From Ochrobactrum sp. RH2CCR150 (GTDB lineage Bacteria > Pseudomonadota > Alphaproteobacteria > Rhizobiales > Rhizobiaceae), in assembly GCA_014138095.1 (NCBI GenBank), contig JACGXE010000024.1, forward strand, positions 1-44,463: a stretch of 44,463 nt of DNA. Reading direction: 5' to 3'. Position 1 is the stretch's first letter. Each line of letters opens with the position of its first letter. The position numbers were made by a program, and so were the translations under genes. Below are positions 26,240 through 35,845 of the stretch, one piece after another. The notes beneath the pieces are model-generated. The model worked only from the letters and a program-made list of their open reading frames with translations, was not told where the DNA came from and ran no database searches.

Positions 26240-27099
26240 GCAACGCCTCCTATCAGTCGCGCGAGCTGCAACCCACGGATTTTGTGCAGACGCTTGTGCG
26301 TGTCTGTCTAGTTACTTTCCTCATTAGTCTTGGTATCGTTGTAATCTATCCGCTGGTGTGGATGGCCCTGAATGGTTTCAAGACTAACTCCGAGATATTT
26401 GGTGAGCCCTTTGCGCTGCCAACAGGCTTCACGCTCGACAACTATATATCGGCGTGGAACCAGGGCATCAGGAACTATATTGCAACGAGCATCATCGTCA
26501 CGCTGGTTTCGGCTGTCTGTACGGTACTGGTGAGCGCCTGGACTGCTTATGGCCTGACGCGATCCAAACTGCCGGGCAAGCCGTTCTTTGTCGGTCTGGT
26601 GCTTGGTGGATTGATGTTGAGCCCAACGGTTGCGGTCATTCCGCTGGTGCGGATCATGCAAAAGCTTGGTCTCTACAACACCTATTGGGCGCTTATCATT
26701 CTCTACACCGCGTTTCGCATCCCGTTCACCACGTTTCTTATTCGCGCCTATATGCTCGGTCTTCCGCGCGATCTGGACGAAGCCGCCGTCATGGACGGGG
26801 CAAGTGAAGGTCAGATTTTCTGGCGTGTGACCTTACCTCTTTGCAAGCCGATACTGGTCTCGTGTGTAATCTTGCACGTTCTCTTTGCCTGGAATGAATA
26901 TCTCTTTGCCATGATCTTCACCAGCGGTGCCGATGTGCAGACCTTGCCCGTCGGCCTTACATCGATCATGGCAAAACATGGAACCAATTACGCCGTTGTC
27001 TTTGCTGCAATGACACTTTCGGCTCTTCCGATCCTGATCGTCTTTTTCGCCGCACAGCGTTTCTTCATTCGCGGGCTGGCGGAAGGCATCGGCAAATAG
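26236..27099 (+). CDS. ABC transporter permease, MalG/UgpE type
   Basis: A 287-residue inner-membrane permease. Helix 1 is near residues 22-46, the NGFKTNSEIF segment after it is typical of MalG-type proteins, and the EAA loop is DLDEAAVMDGASEGQIFWRVTLPL. It overlaps the first permease by 4 bases and its stop overlaps a possible GTG start of the epimerase gene by one base. It is the second half of the importer channel and docks with the MalK-like ATPase encoded at the far end of the operon. Confidence 0.92.
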   Translation: MSNASYQSRELQPTDFVQTLVRVCLVTFLISLGIVVIYPLVWMALNGFKTNSEIFGEPFALPTGFTLDNYISAWNQGIRNYIATSIIVTLVSAVCTVLVSAWTAYGLTRSKLPGKPFFVGLVLGGLMLSPTVAVIPLVRIMQKLGLYNTYWALIILYTAFRIPFTTFLIRAYMLGLPRDLDEAAVMDGASEGQIFWRVTLPLCKPILVSCVILHVLFAWNEYLFAMIFTSGADVQTLPVGLTSIMAKHGTNYAVVFAAMTLSALPILIVFFAAQRFFIRGLAEGIGK

Positions 27100-27950
27100 T
27101 GTGGTGGAAAATGTTACAACGTGAACAGTTGATCGGTGCCAACTTTTCGTTCCAGCACTATCCCTTTCAATGGGTTGTAGAAAAGCTTCGGCTGATGGGC
27201 TTTCAACGTATGGAACTGTGGGGAATAGCTCCCCATCTAGATCTGTTTCATTCCGACCGGACACGGCTTTCAGATGTCCGGTCCATTCTGAATGATAACG
27301 GGATCAGCGTGCATTGCTTCACCCCGGAACAGGTTCTTTATCCGGTAAACATAGCTTCAGGCGATGAGGCTTATCGTGCAAAGAGTGTTGAATGCTTCCT
27401 GCGAGCAGCCGATTTAAGTGCCGAACTGGGTGCGAGCTACCTCTTCTTGACACCCGGACCGGGGTTTGAGTGTAAGAGTCGCGAAAGCGCCTGGAGCCAT
27501 TCTCTTCGGTCGTTGGAGAGAATTGCGACACATGCGGCCAATCTGGGGCTTCGATGTCTGCTTGAACCCTTGCAGCGCACTGAAAGCAACATCGTCAATA
27601 ATGCCGCCGATCTTGAACGTCTCTGGCAGGATCTGAATGCGAAAAATGTCGACCTGGTACTTGATCTGGTTGCCATGGCCGCGGCCGGAGATAAGGTTGG
27701 TGATTATTTTTCGAGATTTGGCAAACGTCTTGCCCATGTTCATGTCGTCGATGGAACACCGGCGGGACATTTGGCGTGGGGGGACGGAAATTTGCCTCTT
27801 GACGGCTACCTTGCTGAAATCGCCGATCATTCATTCCGGGGTACATTGACCTTCGAGCCATTTGGCAACGGCTCATATGCACTGGATCCGGTTGCAGTTT
27901 GGCGGCGCTGCCTTGATGCGATTTCCCCCCATTTTGATGCTGCGGAATGA
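27099..27950 (+). CDS. frlC: sugar epimerase/isomerase TIM-barrel protein, FrlC-like
   Basis: A 283-residue TIM-barrel enzyme of the xylose isomerase-like (AP endonuclease 2) family. The GTG at 27099 overlaps the permease stop by one base; ATG 27111 is an alternative. Likely metal ligands are E151 in LLEPLQRTESN, D185 in LVLDLVAM, H211 in HVHVVDG and E249 in LTFEPFG (positions approximate). The segments CFTPEQVLYPVN and GDEAYRAKS align well with E. coli FrlC as I remember it. FrlC interconverts fructoselysine and psicoselysine. The enzyme would widen the substrate range of the pathway to C3 epimers. Confidence 0.8.
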   Translation: MWWKMLQREQLIGANFSFQHYPFQWVVEKLRLMGFQRMELWGIAPHLDLFHSDRTRLSDVRSILNDNGISVHCFTPEQVLYPVNIASGDEAYRAKSVECFLRAADLSAELGASYLFLTPGPGFECKSRESAWSHSLRSLERIATHAANLGLRCLLEPLQRTESNIVNNAADLERLWQDLNAKNVDLVLDLVAMAAAGDKVGDYFSRFGKRLAHVHVVDGTPAGHLAWGDGNLPLDGYLAEIADHSFRGTLTFEPFGNGSYALDPVAVWRRCLDAISPHFDAAE

Positions 27951-28816
27951 CGATGAAGAACGCGAATCTTAAACTTGTTGCTGTGGGTGACAACTGCCTT
28001 GATGCTTATCTGAACAAGGGGGTCGTCACGGTTGGTGGAAATGCCCTCAATGTTGCTGTGCAGTGGAAACGACTTGGGATCGGTGCCCGTTATATGGGTG
28101 CACTGGCACCCGACAGGGAAGCAGAGATCATGCTGGGTGTGATCGAAGATGTCGGACTTGCTCCAAGCGATATTGAAACTATTCAGGGAAATTCAGCTGT
28201 CACGCTTTTGACCGATAATGACGGTGAACGACATTTTCTGTTTGAATCTCTGGGTGTTGGCGAAAACTACATTCCAGACCAGCAGCGATATCAGGCGTTG
28301 CTCTCATCCGATTGGACCCATCTCGGGACCAATTCCAGTGAAAAACTGGTGCGTCAGCTTGTAAAGGACAGTGTCAGGTTCAGTGTGGATGTCTCCACCC
28401 GGCATTTTGACCTGGCTCTCGAGGGCGTCCCACTGGTCTTTGCATCAGGACCAGACGACCCGGACGAACCGGTTCAGCCATTGATTACACAATTCAAACG
28501 GGCTGGGGCTCAACAGGTTGTTATTACCTGCGGCAAACGCGGTTCATTCTATGACAATGGAAGCCAATTGTATTCCGCAGGTTCCGTACCCGTGAATGTG
28601 GTCGACACTTGTGGAGCTGGTGATAGCTTTATCGCCTCATTTCTGGTGGCGCTTTTCTTCGACGGTTGTTCTGAAGAAGAGGCACTGCAAAAGGCAGCTG
28701 TCAGTGCGTCTGAGACCTGCGCGCATCCGGGCGGTTTTCCCCAGCCCTTGCAGTCAATCCCACAATGGTTGCTCGACAAATACCATGATGTGATTGCAAC
28801 AGCACAGAAGGTGTGA
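27947..28816 (+). CDS. frlD: PfkB-family sugar kinase, fructoselysine 6-kinase (FrlD)-like
   Basis: A 289-residue ribokinase-type kinase. The N-terminus AVGDNCLDAYLNKG and GGNALNVAVQWKRLG bind the sugar, and DTCGAGDSFIASFL near residue 225 holds the catalytic Asp and anion hole. The N-terminal GDNC-D pattern is shared with FrlD rather than with ribokinase or fructokinase. It would phosphorylate the fructosyl amine at C6 for the FrlB deglycase. It overlaps the epimerase stop by 4 bases (ATGA at 27947). The ATP-binding C-terminal helix appears complete. Confidence 0.85.
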   Translation: MTMKNANLKLVAVGDNCLDAYLNKGVVTVGGNALNVAVQWKRLGIGARYMGALAPDREAEIMLGVIEDVGLAPSDIETIQGNSAVTLLTDNDGERHFLFESLGVGENYIPDQQRYQALLSSDWTHLGTNSSEKLVRQLVKDSVRFSVDVSTRHFDLALEGVPLVFASGPDDPDEPVQPLITQFKRAGAQQVVITCGKRGSFYDNGSQLYSAGSVPVNVVDTCGAGDSFIASFLVALFFDGCSEEEALQKAAVSASETCAHPGGFPQPLQSIPQWLLDKYHDVIATAQKV

Positions 28817-28818
28817 CT

Positions 28819-30222
28819 ATGAGCTCTATCAAAATGAGACCACCTGTTGTCGCGGCGAAAGAGGATCGTTCCTTTTGGCTGCAAAGCATTGACGCCGATC
28901 CGGTTACCGCACCTTTAATGGGGCAGCAGCAATGCGATATTGCAATCGTTGGCGGCGGATATGCCGGACTTTGGACGGCACTGCGGATACGAGAACAAGA
29001 ACCAAAGGCGCGTATCACAATCCTGGAGGCTGATTTTTGCGGTTCGGGCGCATCAGGGCGTAATGGCGGGCAAGTCCACAGCTGGTATGCCGAAATCGAT
29101 ATGCTGCGCGACCTTGTCGGTGACGAAGATGCCCGCATGCTTTGTCAGGCAACCTGGGATGCGATTGATGAGCTGAAAGCGCTGCAAGATTGCGGAACCA
29201 TCGACATGGATCTGCGTCTTGATGGCTGGCTGTGGACCGCAAGTTCTGTCGCACAGGAAGGTGCATGGGCGAATGCACTGGATATCTGCCAGAAATCAGG
29301 GTTTAACCCGTTCGGGACACTGAATGCGAACGATATTGAACGGCGCACTGGCTCCAGCGCGTCATATGTCGGTATTGTCGAAGAGCGGGCAGGGACTGTC
29401 CAACCCGCCAAGCTTGCTCTTGGCCTTCGCAAGCTTGCGCTTTCCAAGGGGATTGTTATTCATGAAAAAAGCCCTGTTTTGGAGATCGTTCCAGGTGAGC
29501 GGCCCGAACTTAAAACACCGGACGGGACTTTGACTGCCACCAAAGTCGCTTTAACAGTTAATGCCTGGGCTTCTGCAATCCCAGAACTTCATCCCTATCT
29601 TTATGTGGTAAGCAGTCAGCTCATCGCGACAGCCCCTGCTGGAGATATACTCAAGCGTATCGGATGGACTGATGGTGCTTCGATCTGCGATGCACAGCAT
29701 CACGTGCTCTATTATCAGCGTACGACATCGGATCAGGTCGTATTCGGACGGGGAACAGGTGGAATTGCCTATGATGATCGGATCGACGCGCGTTTTAATC
29801 GCAGCGGCGATGGGGGTGCAGACAACATACGTGAACTGCACCGCGTATATCCACAGCTAAAGGACGTGCCCATCCTGCATGACTGGAGCGGTCCTATCGA
29901 CTGTACGGCGCAGCATCTGCCGGTGTTCGATCATCTAAGGCATCATCCGAATATTTTCTATGCTCTGGGTTTTAATGGGACCGGCATTGCACAGACACCT
30001 GTCGCAGGTCGGATCCTTGCAAGCCTGATCCTCGGACACGTGGATAAATGGAGTAGTTGTAGTTTGGTGGGGATCAAAAATCGCACCAAGCTTCCGCCCG
30101 AACCTGTGCGTTATCTGGGCGCTAAAATCGTCCGCAGGGCTATTCGAAGAAAGAACGACACCGAAATCCTCAACCGTGCCCCGGGCCCCATAACAAGGTT
30201 TCTGGCAAGTCTGGCTCCGTGA
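28819..30222 (+). CDS. FAD-dependent amine/amino-acid oxidoreductase (DAO family)
   Basis: A flavoprotein of about 467 residues. The FAD-binding GGGYAGLWTALRI is near residues 46-58, followed by SGASGRNGGQVHSWY. FNGTGIAQTPVAGRILASLIL near the C-terminus is the second FAD contact, seen in gamma-glutamylputrescine oxidase (PuuB)-like enzymes. GTG 28813 overlaps the kinase stop, but ATG 28819 with AAGG eight bases upstream is preferred. No FrlB/FrlD pathway I know needs this enzyme. It may oxidise the amino acid or amine released by the deglycase, or directly cleave an Amadori compound as fructosyl amino acid oxidases do. The choice cannot be made from sequence. Confidence 0.88.
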   Translation: MSSIKMRPPVVAAKEDRSFWLQSIDADPVTAPLMGQQQCDIAIVGGGYAGLWTALRIREQEPKARITILEADFCGSGASGRNGGQVHSWYAEIDMLRDLVGDEDARMLCQATWDAIDELKALQDCGTIDMDLRLDGWLWTASSVAQEGAWANALDICQKSGFNPFGTLNANDIERRTGSSASYVGIVEERAGTVQPAKLALGLRKLALSKGIVIHEKSPVLEIVPGERPELKTPDGTLTATKVALTVNAWASAIPELHPYLYVVSSQLIATAPAGDILKRIGWTDGASICDAQHHVLYYQRTTSDQVVFGRGTGGIAYDDRIDARFNRSGDGGADNIRELHRVYPQLKDVPILHDWSGPIDCTAQHLPVFDHLRHHPNIFYALGFNGTGIAQTPVAGRILASLILGHVDKWSSCSLVGIKNRTKLPPEPVRYLGAKIVRRAIRRKNDTEILNRAPGPITRFLASLAP

Positions 30223-30265
30223 GAAAAGCCACCCACGCGAAATAGGAATATAAGGAACGGGAACG

Positions 30266-31372
30266 ATGTCCGACCTGTCGCTGAAGAACATACGTAAATC
30301 CTACGCCAATCTGGAAGTACTCCATGGCATTGACCTTGATATCACATCGGGTGAATTCATTGTTTTCGTCGGGCCATCCGGTTGTGGAAAGTCAACTCTG
30401 TTGCGGTCAATTGCAGGCCTTGAGACGATAACGTCGGGTGATCTCGTCATCGCTGGGGAGCGGATGAACAATGTCGCTCCGTCGAAACGGGGTATTTCAA
30501 TGGTCTTCCAGTCATATGCGCTTTATCCTCATATGACAGTTTATGAGAATATGGCTTTCGGTCTGCGTATCGCCGGTGTGGCAAAGGCAGAGATAGACAA
30601 ACGGGTCAAGAAAGCGGGCGAAATTCTCCAGCTTACTGCCTATCTACAACGCTTGCCAAAGGCTCTTTCGGGTGGACAGAGACAACGTGTTGCGATTGGA
30701 CGTGCAATTGTTAGAAACCCGCGTGTTTTCCTGTTTGACGAACCCTTGTCCAATCTTGATGCAGCCCTGCGGGTGGCCACACGCATCGAGCTCGCAAAAC
30801 TCAAGCTAAGCATGCCCGATGTTACGATGATCTATGTGACACACGATCAAGTGGAAGCGATGACGTTGGCGGATCGGATCGTTGTGTTCAAAGATGGTAA
30901 TATCGAGCAGATTGGAACGCCAGTGGAGCTCTACAAAAAGCCAGCCAATCTTTTCGTTGCCCAGTTTATTGGGTCCCCAGCCATGAACATACTCGCGGGC
31001 ACCATATCCGAAGCCTCGGGGCGCATTTATACCTGTCATCTCGACTGTGGAACGAAACTCGCCATTGAAGCTAGTGATGGAACTTTCGCGCTCAATGATA
31101 GAATTAGCGTTGGAATTCGACCCGAGAATACCAGGATTGCCCGCGGGCAAACTGACGGACCTGTCTTTTCGGGAACCGTAGATCTTGTAGAACATCTGGG
31201 CGAGGCGCAGATCCTTTATATCGATATGGCCGGTTCCGACACCAAATATTTGATCAAGACGCCTGAAGAAGCGGATTTCAGGTTATCCGATAGGTCATCA
31301 TTTACAGCTTCGACGAAGGACATGCACATTTTTTCCGACAATGGTGCAGCGGTGTCGGCCCAAGTTGTCTGA
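30266..31372 (+). CDS. ABC transporter ATP-binding protein, MalK/UgpC type
   Basis: A 368-residue ATPase. Walker A is GPSGCGKST, the signature LSGGQRQR and Walker B FDEPLSNLD, followed by the switch His in VTHDQVEAM. Residues beyond about 240 form the OB-fold (TOBE) regulatory domain with VGIRPENTRI. GGAACGGGA precedes ATG 30266. It is the last gene of the fructosamine operon and energises the permeases 25274-27099. Downstream is a 177-base gap to the convergent bacteriophytochrome gene. Confidence 0.95.
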   Translation: MSDLSLKNIRKSYANLEVLHGIDLDITSGEFIVFVGPSGCGKSTLLRSIAGLETITSGDLVIAGERMNNVAPSKRGISMVFQSYALYPHMTVYENMAFGLRIAGVAKAEIDKRVKKAGEILQLTAYLQRLPKALSGGQRQRVAIGRAIVRNPRVFLFDEPLSNLDAALRVATRIELAKLKLSMPDVTMIYVTHDQVEAMTLADRIVVFKDGNIEQIGTPVELYKKPANLFVAQFIGSPAMNILAGTISEASGRIYTCHLDCGTKLAIEASDGTFALNDRISVGIRPENTRIARGQTDGPVFSGTVDLVEHLGEAQILYIDMAGSDTKYLIKTPEEADFRLSDRSSFTASTKDMHIFSDNGAAVSAQVV

Positions 31373-31549
31373 CTTTTGGAGTATCAACGTTGGGCGGCGA
31401 ACTCGAAGCAGCGTCACATTGTGCGGTCTTGCAAAGGACTTGCCGTTATCGCAGGTTGATGAAATTGACCGGCAATTTAGTCGCTGGACAGGCAGTCAGC
31501 GATAACCACCTTCCAACTCTCTCGACCTCATCAAACCGGTGGAATACCT

Positions 31550-34084
31550 CTAGCCGAGAACGGAGTTGATGGCCGCTGCGATTGCAGAATCGCTTATGGG
31601 CTTACGCACTATGGTTATGTCGCGAAGCTTCTCGGGGATGAGCGTCCTGTCGCTATAGCCTGTCGTAAAAAGAAAAGGGATTTTCAGCTTTAGAAGCAAT
31701 TCTGCGATATTCTCCGAAGTGTTGTCTCCAAGGTTGAAATCGAGAATCGCTAGATTGGGTTTGGATATTTCAATCATCTCAAGTGCCTCTGGCGCATTGG
31801 AGGCAAGATTAATATGTTCGGCGCCCAATTTTCGTAAGGTGTTTTCCATATCAAGGGCGATCAGGCTCTGGTCTTCAACAACCAAAATCTTCATTCCATC
31901 TATGTGGGTTTTCCCGACAGCCTCTATTTGAATGTCTGGCGTTATCAACCCATCGTATGATTGTGTCACATACACAGATGGAACAGAAAACTGTGCCTGA
32001 AGCCCATCCCGATGGTATTCGATTCTGGTTTTCCCTCGGAGGTCGTACTCGAGAGAATTTTTAATCAGCTTGCTACCGAACCCTGTTCGTGACGGCCAGG
32101 TTACGGATGGTCCGTTGGTCTCATTCCAGAACATTTCGCAATCACCGGAGGCTTCCAGTTTCCACCTGATTTTCAGGCGTCCCTCTGGAACCGAAAGCGC
32201 GCCATACTTCGCAGCATTTGTCATCATCTCGTGAAAGACCATGGCGATAACACTAAATGCTCTTTGATCGAGATGAACCGGCGGACCTTCCAGAGTTATG
32301 CGACCGGGTGTGTCACTATAGAGATTGACCTCGGTTTCGAGCAAACCTGCTAGCGAACCGCCGTCTTTGCCGTCCAAAGATTGGTCATGTGCTGATGCAA
32401 GTGCGCGCAATCGCCCCTCAAGCGTTTGAGCGTAGTCGGCAATATTTGCAGCGTTAGCTCCTGTCTGAAGCGCAATTGACTTCACCAGAGACAGAATGTT
32501 CTTAACGCGATGATTGAGTTCGGCGTTCAACACCCGGCGTCGCTGTTCGGTCTTCGCTCTTTCCTGTTCAGACAATTCATTTTGCCGAAGGATGACGTCG
32601 CGTAAATAAGTGCCAATTGACTGCGCTACGGATAGGTCGCTAGCGGTCCAGGGCGTTGAACGCCCGCGAACTTCTTCCCGCCAGGTGTCGAAGCTACCTC
32701 TGGGTGTTAATCGGGCACCGAAAGGTGTTTCGGCAGTCGTCTTCACCGGTTCGCCCGCCCATTCGATAGCATGGGCCTCTTCGTTACGGAACAGAACAAG
32801 ATAATCACTGAACGCCATGGAAAGTGGAATTGCGAGCATGCCTGCAACGCTTCCTGTATAGTCGGTCAGGTGCCCCCTAATTTCCTGGCTTGCCCAAAGC
32901 TCACGGGGAGAGTCACGGCCTGCGACTTTGAGCAATTGGCGCGTTTGATGTTCGTCGAGTGTATCGCCACTTTGCAGCCACTGCCCGTTCATCCACAATG
33001 CAGCTCCATTGCCGGCGACCAGTTCGGAAAGCCGGCTGAGTTGTTTCCCCAGACTATCGCGAATTTCGTCACTGATACTCAGTTGCGATACAATAGCGTC
33101 GAGCTTGGTTCGCGCATCAGCGGTGACCTGCAATGTTGTGCGTCTCTCACAATCGGCAATATGTAGTGAAAAATATTGCCCGAACAGTTCAGCTCCTATG
33201 CGCAGGGGAAGAGGGGCGACTTTCGGGCTGTCGTGATGACAGGCAATCAAACCCCATAGTTCATCATCAACGACAATCGAAATCGACAGAGATGCGGAGA
33301 CGCCCATATTCTGCAGGTATTGGCAATGAATCGGGGAAACACTGCGCAACTGCGCAAAGGACATGTCGATAGCAGGTTCGTCTGACTCAAGTGAAGGACA
33401 AAGTGCAATGGATTGATAGGATGTGTCGGAGATCATTCTGATTGTATTAACAAGATAAAGGTGTCGGGCCTGCAGGGGGATATCCGATGCAGGAAAATGC
33501 TGTCCCATGAAGCTGCCAAGCGTGGGCGACTTCGCCTCCGCGATGACGCGACCTGCTCCATTGTGGAGAAACTGATAAATCATCACTCGATCGTAACCCA
33601 GCATGGCTCTGACAAGGCGCACGCCCGTCTTAGCGACCCTCTCAACAGTTTCCTCGCGACCAATGCGATGAATGAGGCTACGCGTGAGATCAAGTGCCTC
33701 ACGAGCACTTTGTCCCCGATCTGCGCAGGGCTCTATTTCAACGAAAGTCCTTTCCAGGTGGGTGTGGACTACAGCATCATAGAGCAAGGATTTGCCGGGA
33801 AAGCGCAGCCCAAGTATTACGGATGACAAGCCCGGCTCTCTTGCCTTGGCAGCTGCGTTGCGGAAATCATGAGCATTTTTCTCGCCAACAATCAAAGAAA
33901 TGGCGGTACCAGGGATCAAATCCCCTCCATAGCCCGTTATGCATGGAATATTAGCTGAAGCAAAAAGGAGTTTCTGGCCAGACGGGTCCATAACAAGCAT
34001 AGCGCCGTGCGGTTGGATTGAACCTGGGATGTGGATTGGTTCGCGGTCACAATTGGTGAGATTGACAGGTTCGGGCACATTCAT
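31550..34084 (-). CDS. bphP: bacteriophytochrome HWE-type histidine kinase with C-terminal receiver domain
   Basis: An 844-residue red/far-red photoreceptor. C12 in NLTNCDREPIHIPG is the predicted biliverdin attachment site. PAS (about 10-120), GAF (about 145-310, PASDIP at 198-203 with D201) and PHY (about 320-500, tongue PRGSF at 461-465) follow. The kinase part has H525 in AELNHRVKN and N-box HEMMTNAAKYGAL, which is the HWE/HisKA_2 type. A receiver domain fills about 731-844, with D782 and K828. All key residues are present, so it should bind biliverdin and signal. ATG at 34084 follows a 263-base gap shared with the divergent Crp/Fnr gene. The chromophore is supplied by bphO at 35127. No free-standing partner regulator is adjacent. 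Confidence 0.95.
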   Translation of the reverse strand: MNVPEPVNLTNCDREPIHIPGSIQPHGAMLVMDPSGQKLLFASANIPCITGYGGDLIPGTAISLIVGEKNAHDFRNAAAKAREPGLSSVILGLRFPGKSLLYDAVVHTHLERTFVEIEPCADRGQSAREALDLTRSLIHRIGREETVERVAKTGVRLVRAMLGYDRVMIYQFLHNGAGRVIAEAKSPTLGSFMGQHFPASDIPLQARHLYLVNTIRMISDTSYQSIALCPSLESDEPAIDMSFAQLRSVSPIHCQYLQNMGVSASLSISIVVDDELWGLIACHHDSPKVAPLPLRIGAELFGQYFSLHIADCERRTTLQVTADARTKLDAIVSQLSISDEIRDSLGKQLSRLSELVAGNGAALWMNGQWLQSGDTLDEHQTRQLLKVAGRDSPRELWASQEIRGHLTDYTGSVAGMLAIPLSMAFSDYLVLFRNEEAHAIEWAGEPVKTTAETPFGARLTPRGSFDTWREEVRGRSTPWTASDLSVAQSIGTYLRDVILRQNELSEQERAKTEQRRRVLNAELNHRVKNILSLVKSIALQTGANAANIADYAQTLEGRLRALASAHDQSLDGKDGGSLAGLLETEVNLYSDTPGRITLEGPPVHLDQRAFSVIAMVFHEMMTNAAKYGALSVPEGRLKIRWKLEASGDCEMFWNETNGPSVTWPSRTGFGSKLIKNSLEYDLRGKTRIEYHRDGLQAQFSVPSVYVTQSYDGLITPDIQIEAVGKTHIDGMKILVVEDQSLIALDMENTLRKLGAEHINLASNAPEALEMIEISKPNLAILDFNLGDNTSENIAELLLKLKIPFLFTTGYSDRTLIPEKLRDITIVRKPISDSAIAAAINSVLG

Positions 34085-34200
34085 TGCGGCAGAACTTTCC
34101 CGGACTTAACCGTTCGTGAGCGCACCTTCTGCAGGATTGCCAAACTATCTGAGAGCTGAAAACGGCAAGACGAAGCGACCGCTGACAAACGAAAATATCT

Positions 34201-34220
34201 GTTGAGATTGTGATATCAAC
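34201..34220. promoter_or_regulatory. imperfect palindrome in the bphP/Crp-Fnr divergent region
   Basis: GTTGA and TCAAC enclose a 10-base centre that includes TGTGATATC, reminiscent of a Crp/Fnr half-site but with wrong spacing for the FNR consensus TTGAT-N4-ATCAA. It lies about 117 bases before bphP and 128 before the Crp/Fnr gene. It could be an autoregulatory site; evidence is visual only. Confidence 0.25.
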
Positions 34221-34347
34221 GATAAAGCACGCAAACAAACCCGTCTTTTCAATGGGTTACGTTATTTGCGTCTAAAAGTAACATAGACCGGAAGGATCGT
34301 CCGTCCACTATTGGACACAACGCCCGCGAAAAGAGGAAATCGACGGT

Positions 34348-35076
34348 ATGAACTTAACATCGACGCAAGAGATGTCGGGCAATTTGCTTTTGATGATGCT
34401 CAACGAGGAAGATCGACAAAAACTGCTGCCACATACGGTCTTCTACGAACTTGAGGCGGAGGCTGTGTTGCAGAAGGCCGGAGACGATGTTATTCACACC
34501 TGGTTTCCGTGCGGCTCTGCGCTGGCGAGTTTTCAGCGCTGGGTCGACGAAGACAACAGCGCCGTCGAAATTGCGCTGATCGGAAGGGAAGGGGCCGTGG
34601 GAGGTATTGTGTCGAACGGGAGTTTACCCGCCTACGCCACCGCCATGGTTCGCAACTCCGGAAGCTTTGTCAGGATCAAAACGGCTGCGCTCGAACAGTT
34701 GAAGCTGGATTCCATTTCGCTTCGGCACTGGTTTGCGCGTTATTCCGATTGCCTGATGGCACAGGTATTTCAAACAGCCGCGTGTAACGCGACACATACG
34801 ATCACACAGCGAACGGCCAAATGGCTGCTATCAGCGGCAGAACGAACTGGCACAGATCAGTTTGAAATGACGCACGATCAGTTGTCGGAAATGCTTGGAG
34901 TGGGCCGGACATTTGTAACCCGCATTGTCGGTCAACTGCGCAATGAGGATATTATTGCGACCAGGCGCGGGCTATTCATCATCAAAGACAAGAGCGCTTT
35001 GAAGCGCAAATCGTGCAAGTGCACACAGGAAATCGAAGAGCATTACGACACTGTAATGCACGGAATCTATTCATAA
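34348..35076 (+). CDS. Crp/Fnr-family transcriptional regulator
   Basis: A 242-residue regulator. The N-terminal cNMP-like beta domain (about 15-140) lacks the conserved cAMP-binding R-x-A cassette: the corresponding stretch is ALIGREGAVGG. The C-terminal winged helix has FEMTHDQLSEMLGVGRTFVTRIVGQLRNE, the helix-turn-helix. The FNR N-terminal cysteine cluster is absent; only C223 and C225 near the end form a CxC pair. It sits between bphP (divergent) and bphO (same strand, 50 bases on), so it may control the light-sensor genes. The ligand is unknown. Confidence 0.9.
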   Translation: MNLTSTQEMSGNLLLMMLNEEDRQKLLPHTVFYELEAEAVLQKAGDDVIHTWFPCGSALASFQRWVDEDNSAVEIALIGREGAVGGIVSNGSLPAYATAMVRNSGSFVRIKTAALEQLKLDSISLRHWFARYSDCLMAQVFQTAACNATHTITQRTAKWLLSAAERTGTDQFEMTHDQLSEMLGVGRTFVTRIVGQLRNEDIIATRRGLFIIKDKSALKRKSCKCTQEIEEHYDTVMHGIYS

Positions 35077-35126
35077 CGATAGTACGTAGTCTTGGCTCGT
35101 GTATCAAACAATAGAAAGTTTTGCCA

Positions 35127-35720
35127 ATGAATCAACGCACCGTCCTGCACCGTCGTTGGGATCTGAAGGCGGCTACCGCACCCTATCACGAACGGATTGA
35201 CAGGCTTGGTTCGTTATATGGCATGTTCAATTCGCTGGACGCCTACAGCAAATATCTGGAAGCCACCTGGCGCAGCAGATTGGCTCTGGAAACGCTGCTG
35301 GATGTCAGTGACCTGAGACGAGTGTTCTCAGATTGGGACAATCATAAAATTCAATCTGAACTTCAAATGGATTATGCGGACCTGTCGGACGGCGAAGAAC
35401 TGAAGAAGCCGAAGTTACAATTCGATGGAGGGGCGCCTGTTGATCTGCCTTCAGCGATTGGTACGCTATATGTGCTTCAAGGTTCCGCCTTGGGCGCAAC
35501 ATTCCTCATTCAGAAGGCGGGATTGCTCGGTCTTGACGCCGAGTATGGTGCGCGGCATCTGGCAAAGCAGGTCGGAAACCGGACCGGTTGGAAGAAGACT
35601 GTTTCTTTGCTTGAATCCATGCCATTCAATAAAAGGGACGAAGAGCGGTGCACAGAGGCTGCGATTTACAGCTTTCGTACGTTTGAGATCAATTACGAGA
35701 GAGCATTTGGTGACTCCTGA
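35127..35720 (+). CDS. bphO: biliverdin-producing heme oxygenase
   Basis: A heme oxygenase of 197 residues from ATG 35127, which has GAAAG nine bases upstream; TTG 35121 is an alternative. TAPYHERIDRL contains the proximal histidine that binds heme iron, and LYVLQGSALGATF is the GSxLG helix over the distal heme face. It cleaves heme to biliverdin, CO and iron. Biliverdin is the chromophore of the bacteriophytochrome at 31550-34084, and the pairing of the two genes is common, though here a Crp/Fnr gene separates them. It ends 264 bases before the sigma factor start. Confidence 0.9.
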   Translation: MNQRTVLHRRWDLKAATAPYHERIDRLGSLYGMFNSLDAYSKYLEATWRSRLALETLLDVSDLRRVFSDWDNHKIQSELQMDYADLSDGEELKKPKLQFDGGAPVDLPSAIGTLYVLQGSALGATFLIQKAGLLGLDAEYGARHLAKQVGNRTGWKKTVSLLESMPFNKRDEERCTEAAIYSFRTFEINYERAFGDS

Positions 35721-35845
35721 GATCGCGAGCAACACTGGAGCATGTTGAGCTGCTATTCGCGCACTCAGGCGATGCATGAATTATTGCTAGAAAGCAGAGC
35801 TTTAGAGGGCCGCCGCCGATGATGCGAGCTATTTGAAATCTCATG

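Noticed and set aside
31445..31506. 8-base inverted repeat GTTATCGC / GCGATAAC with a 46-base centre between convergent genes
   Set aside because: The arms are far apart and lack a T-run; a chance match in 178 bases is plausible, so I do not call a terminator.
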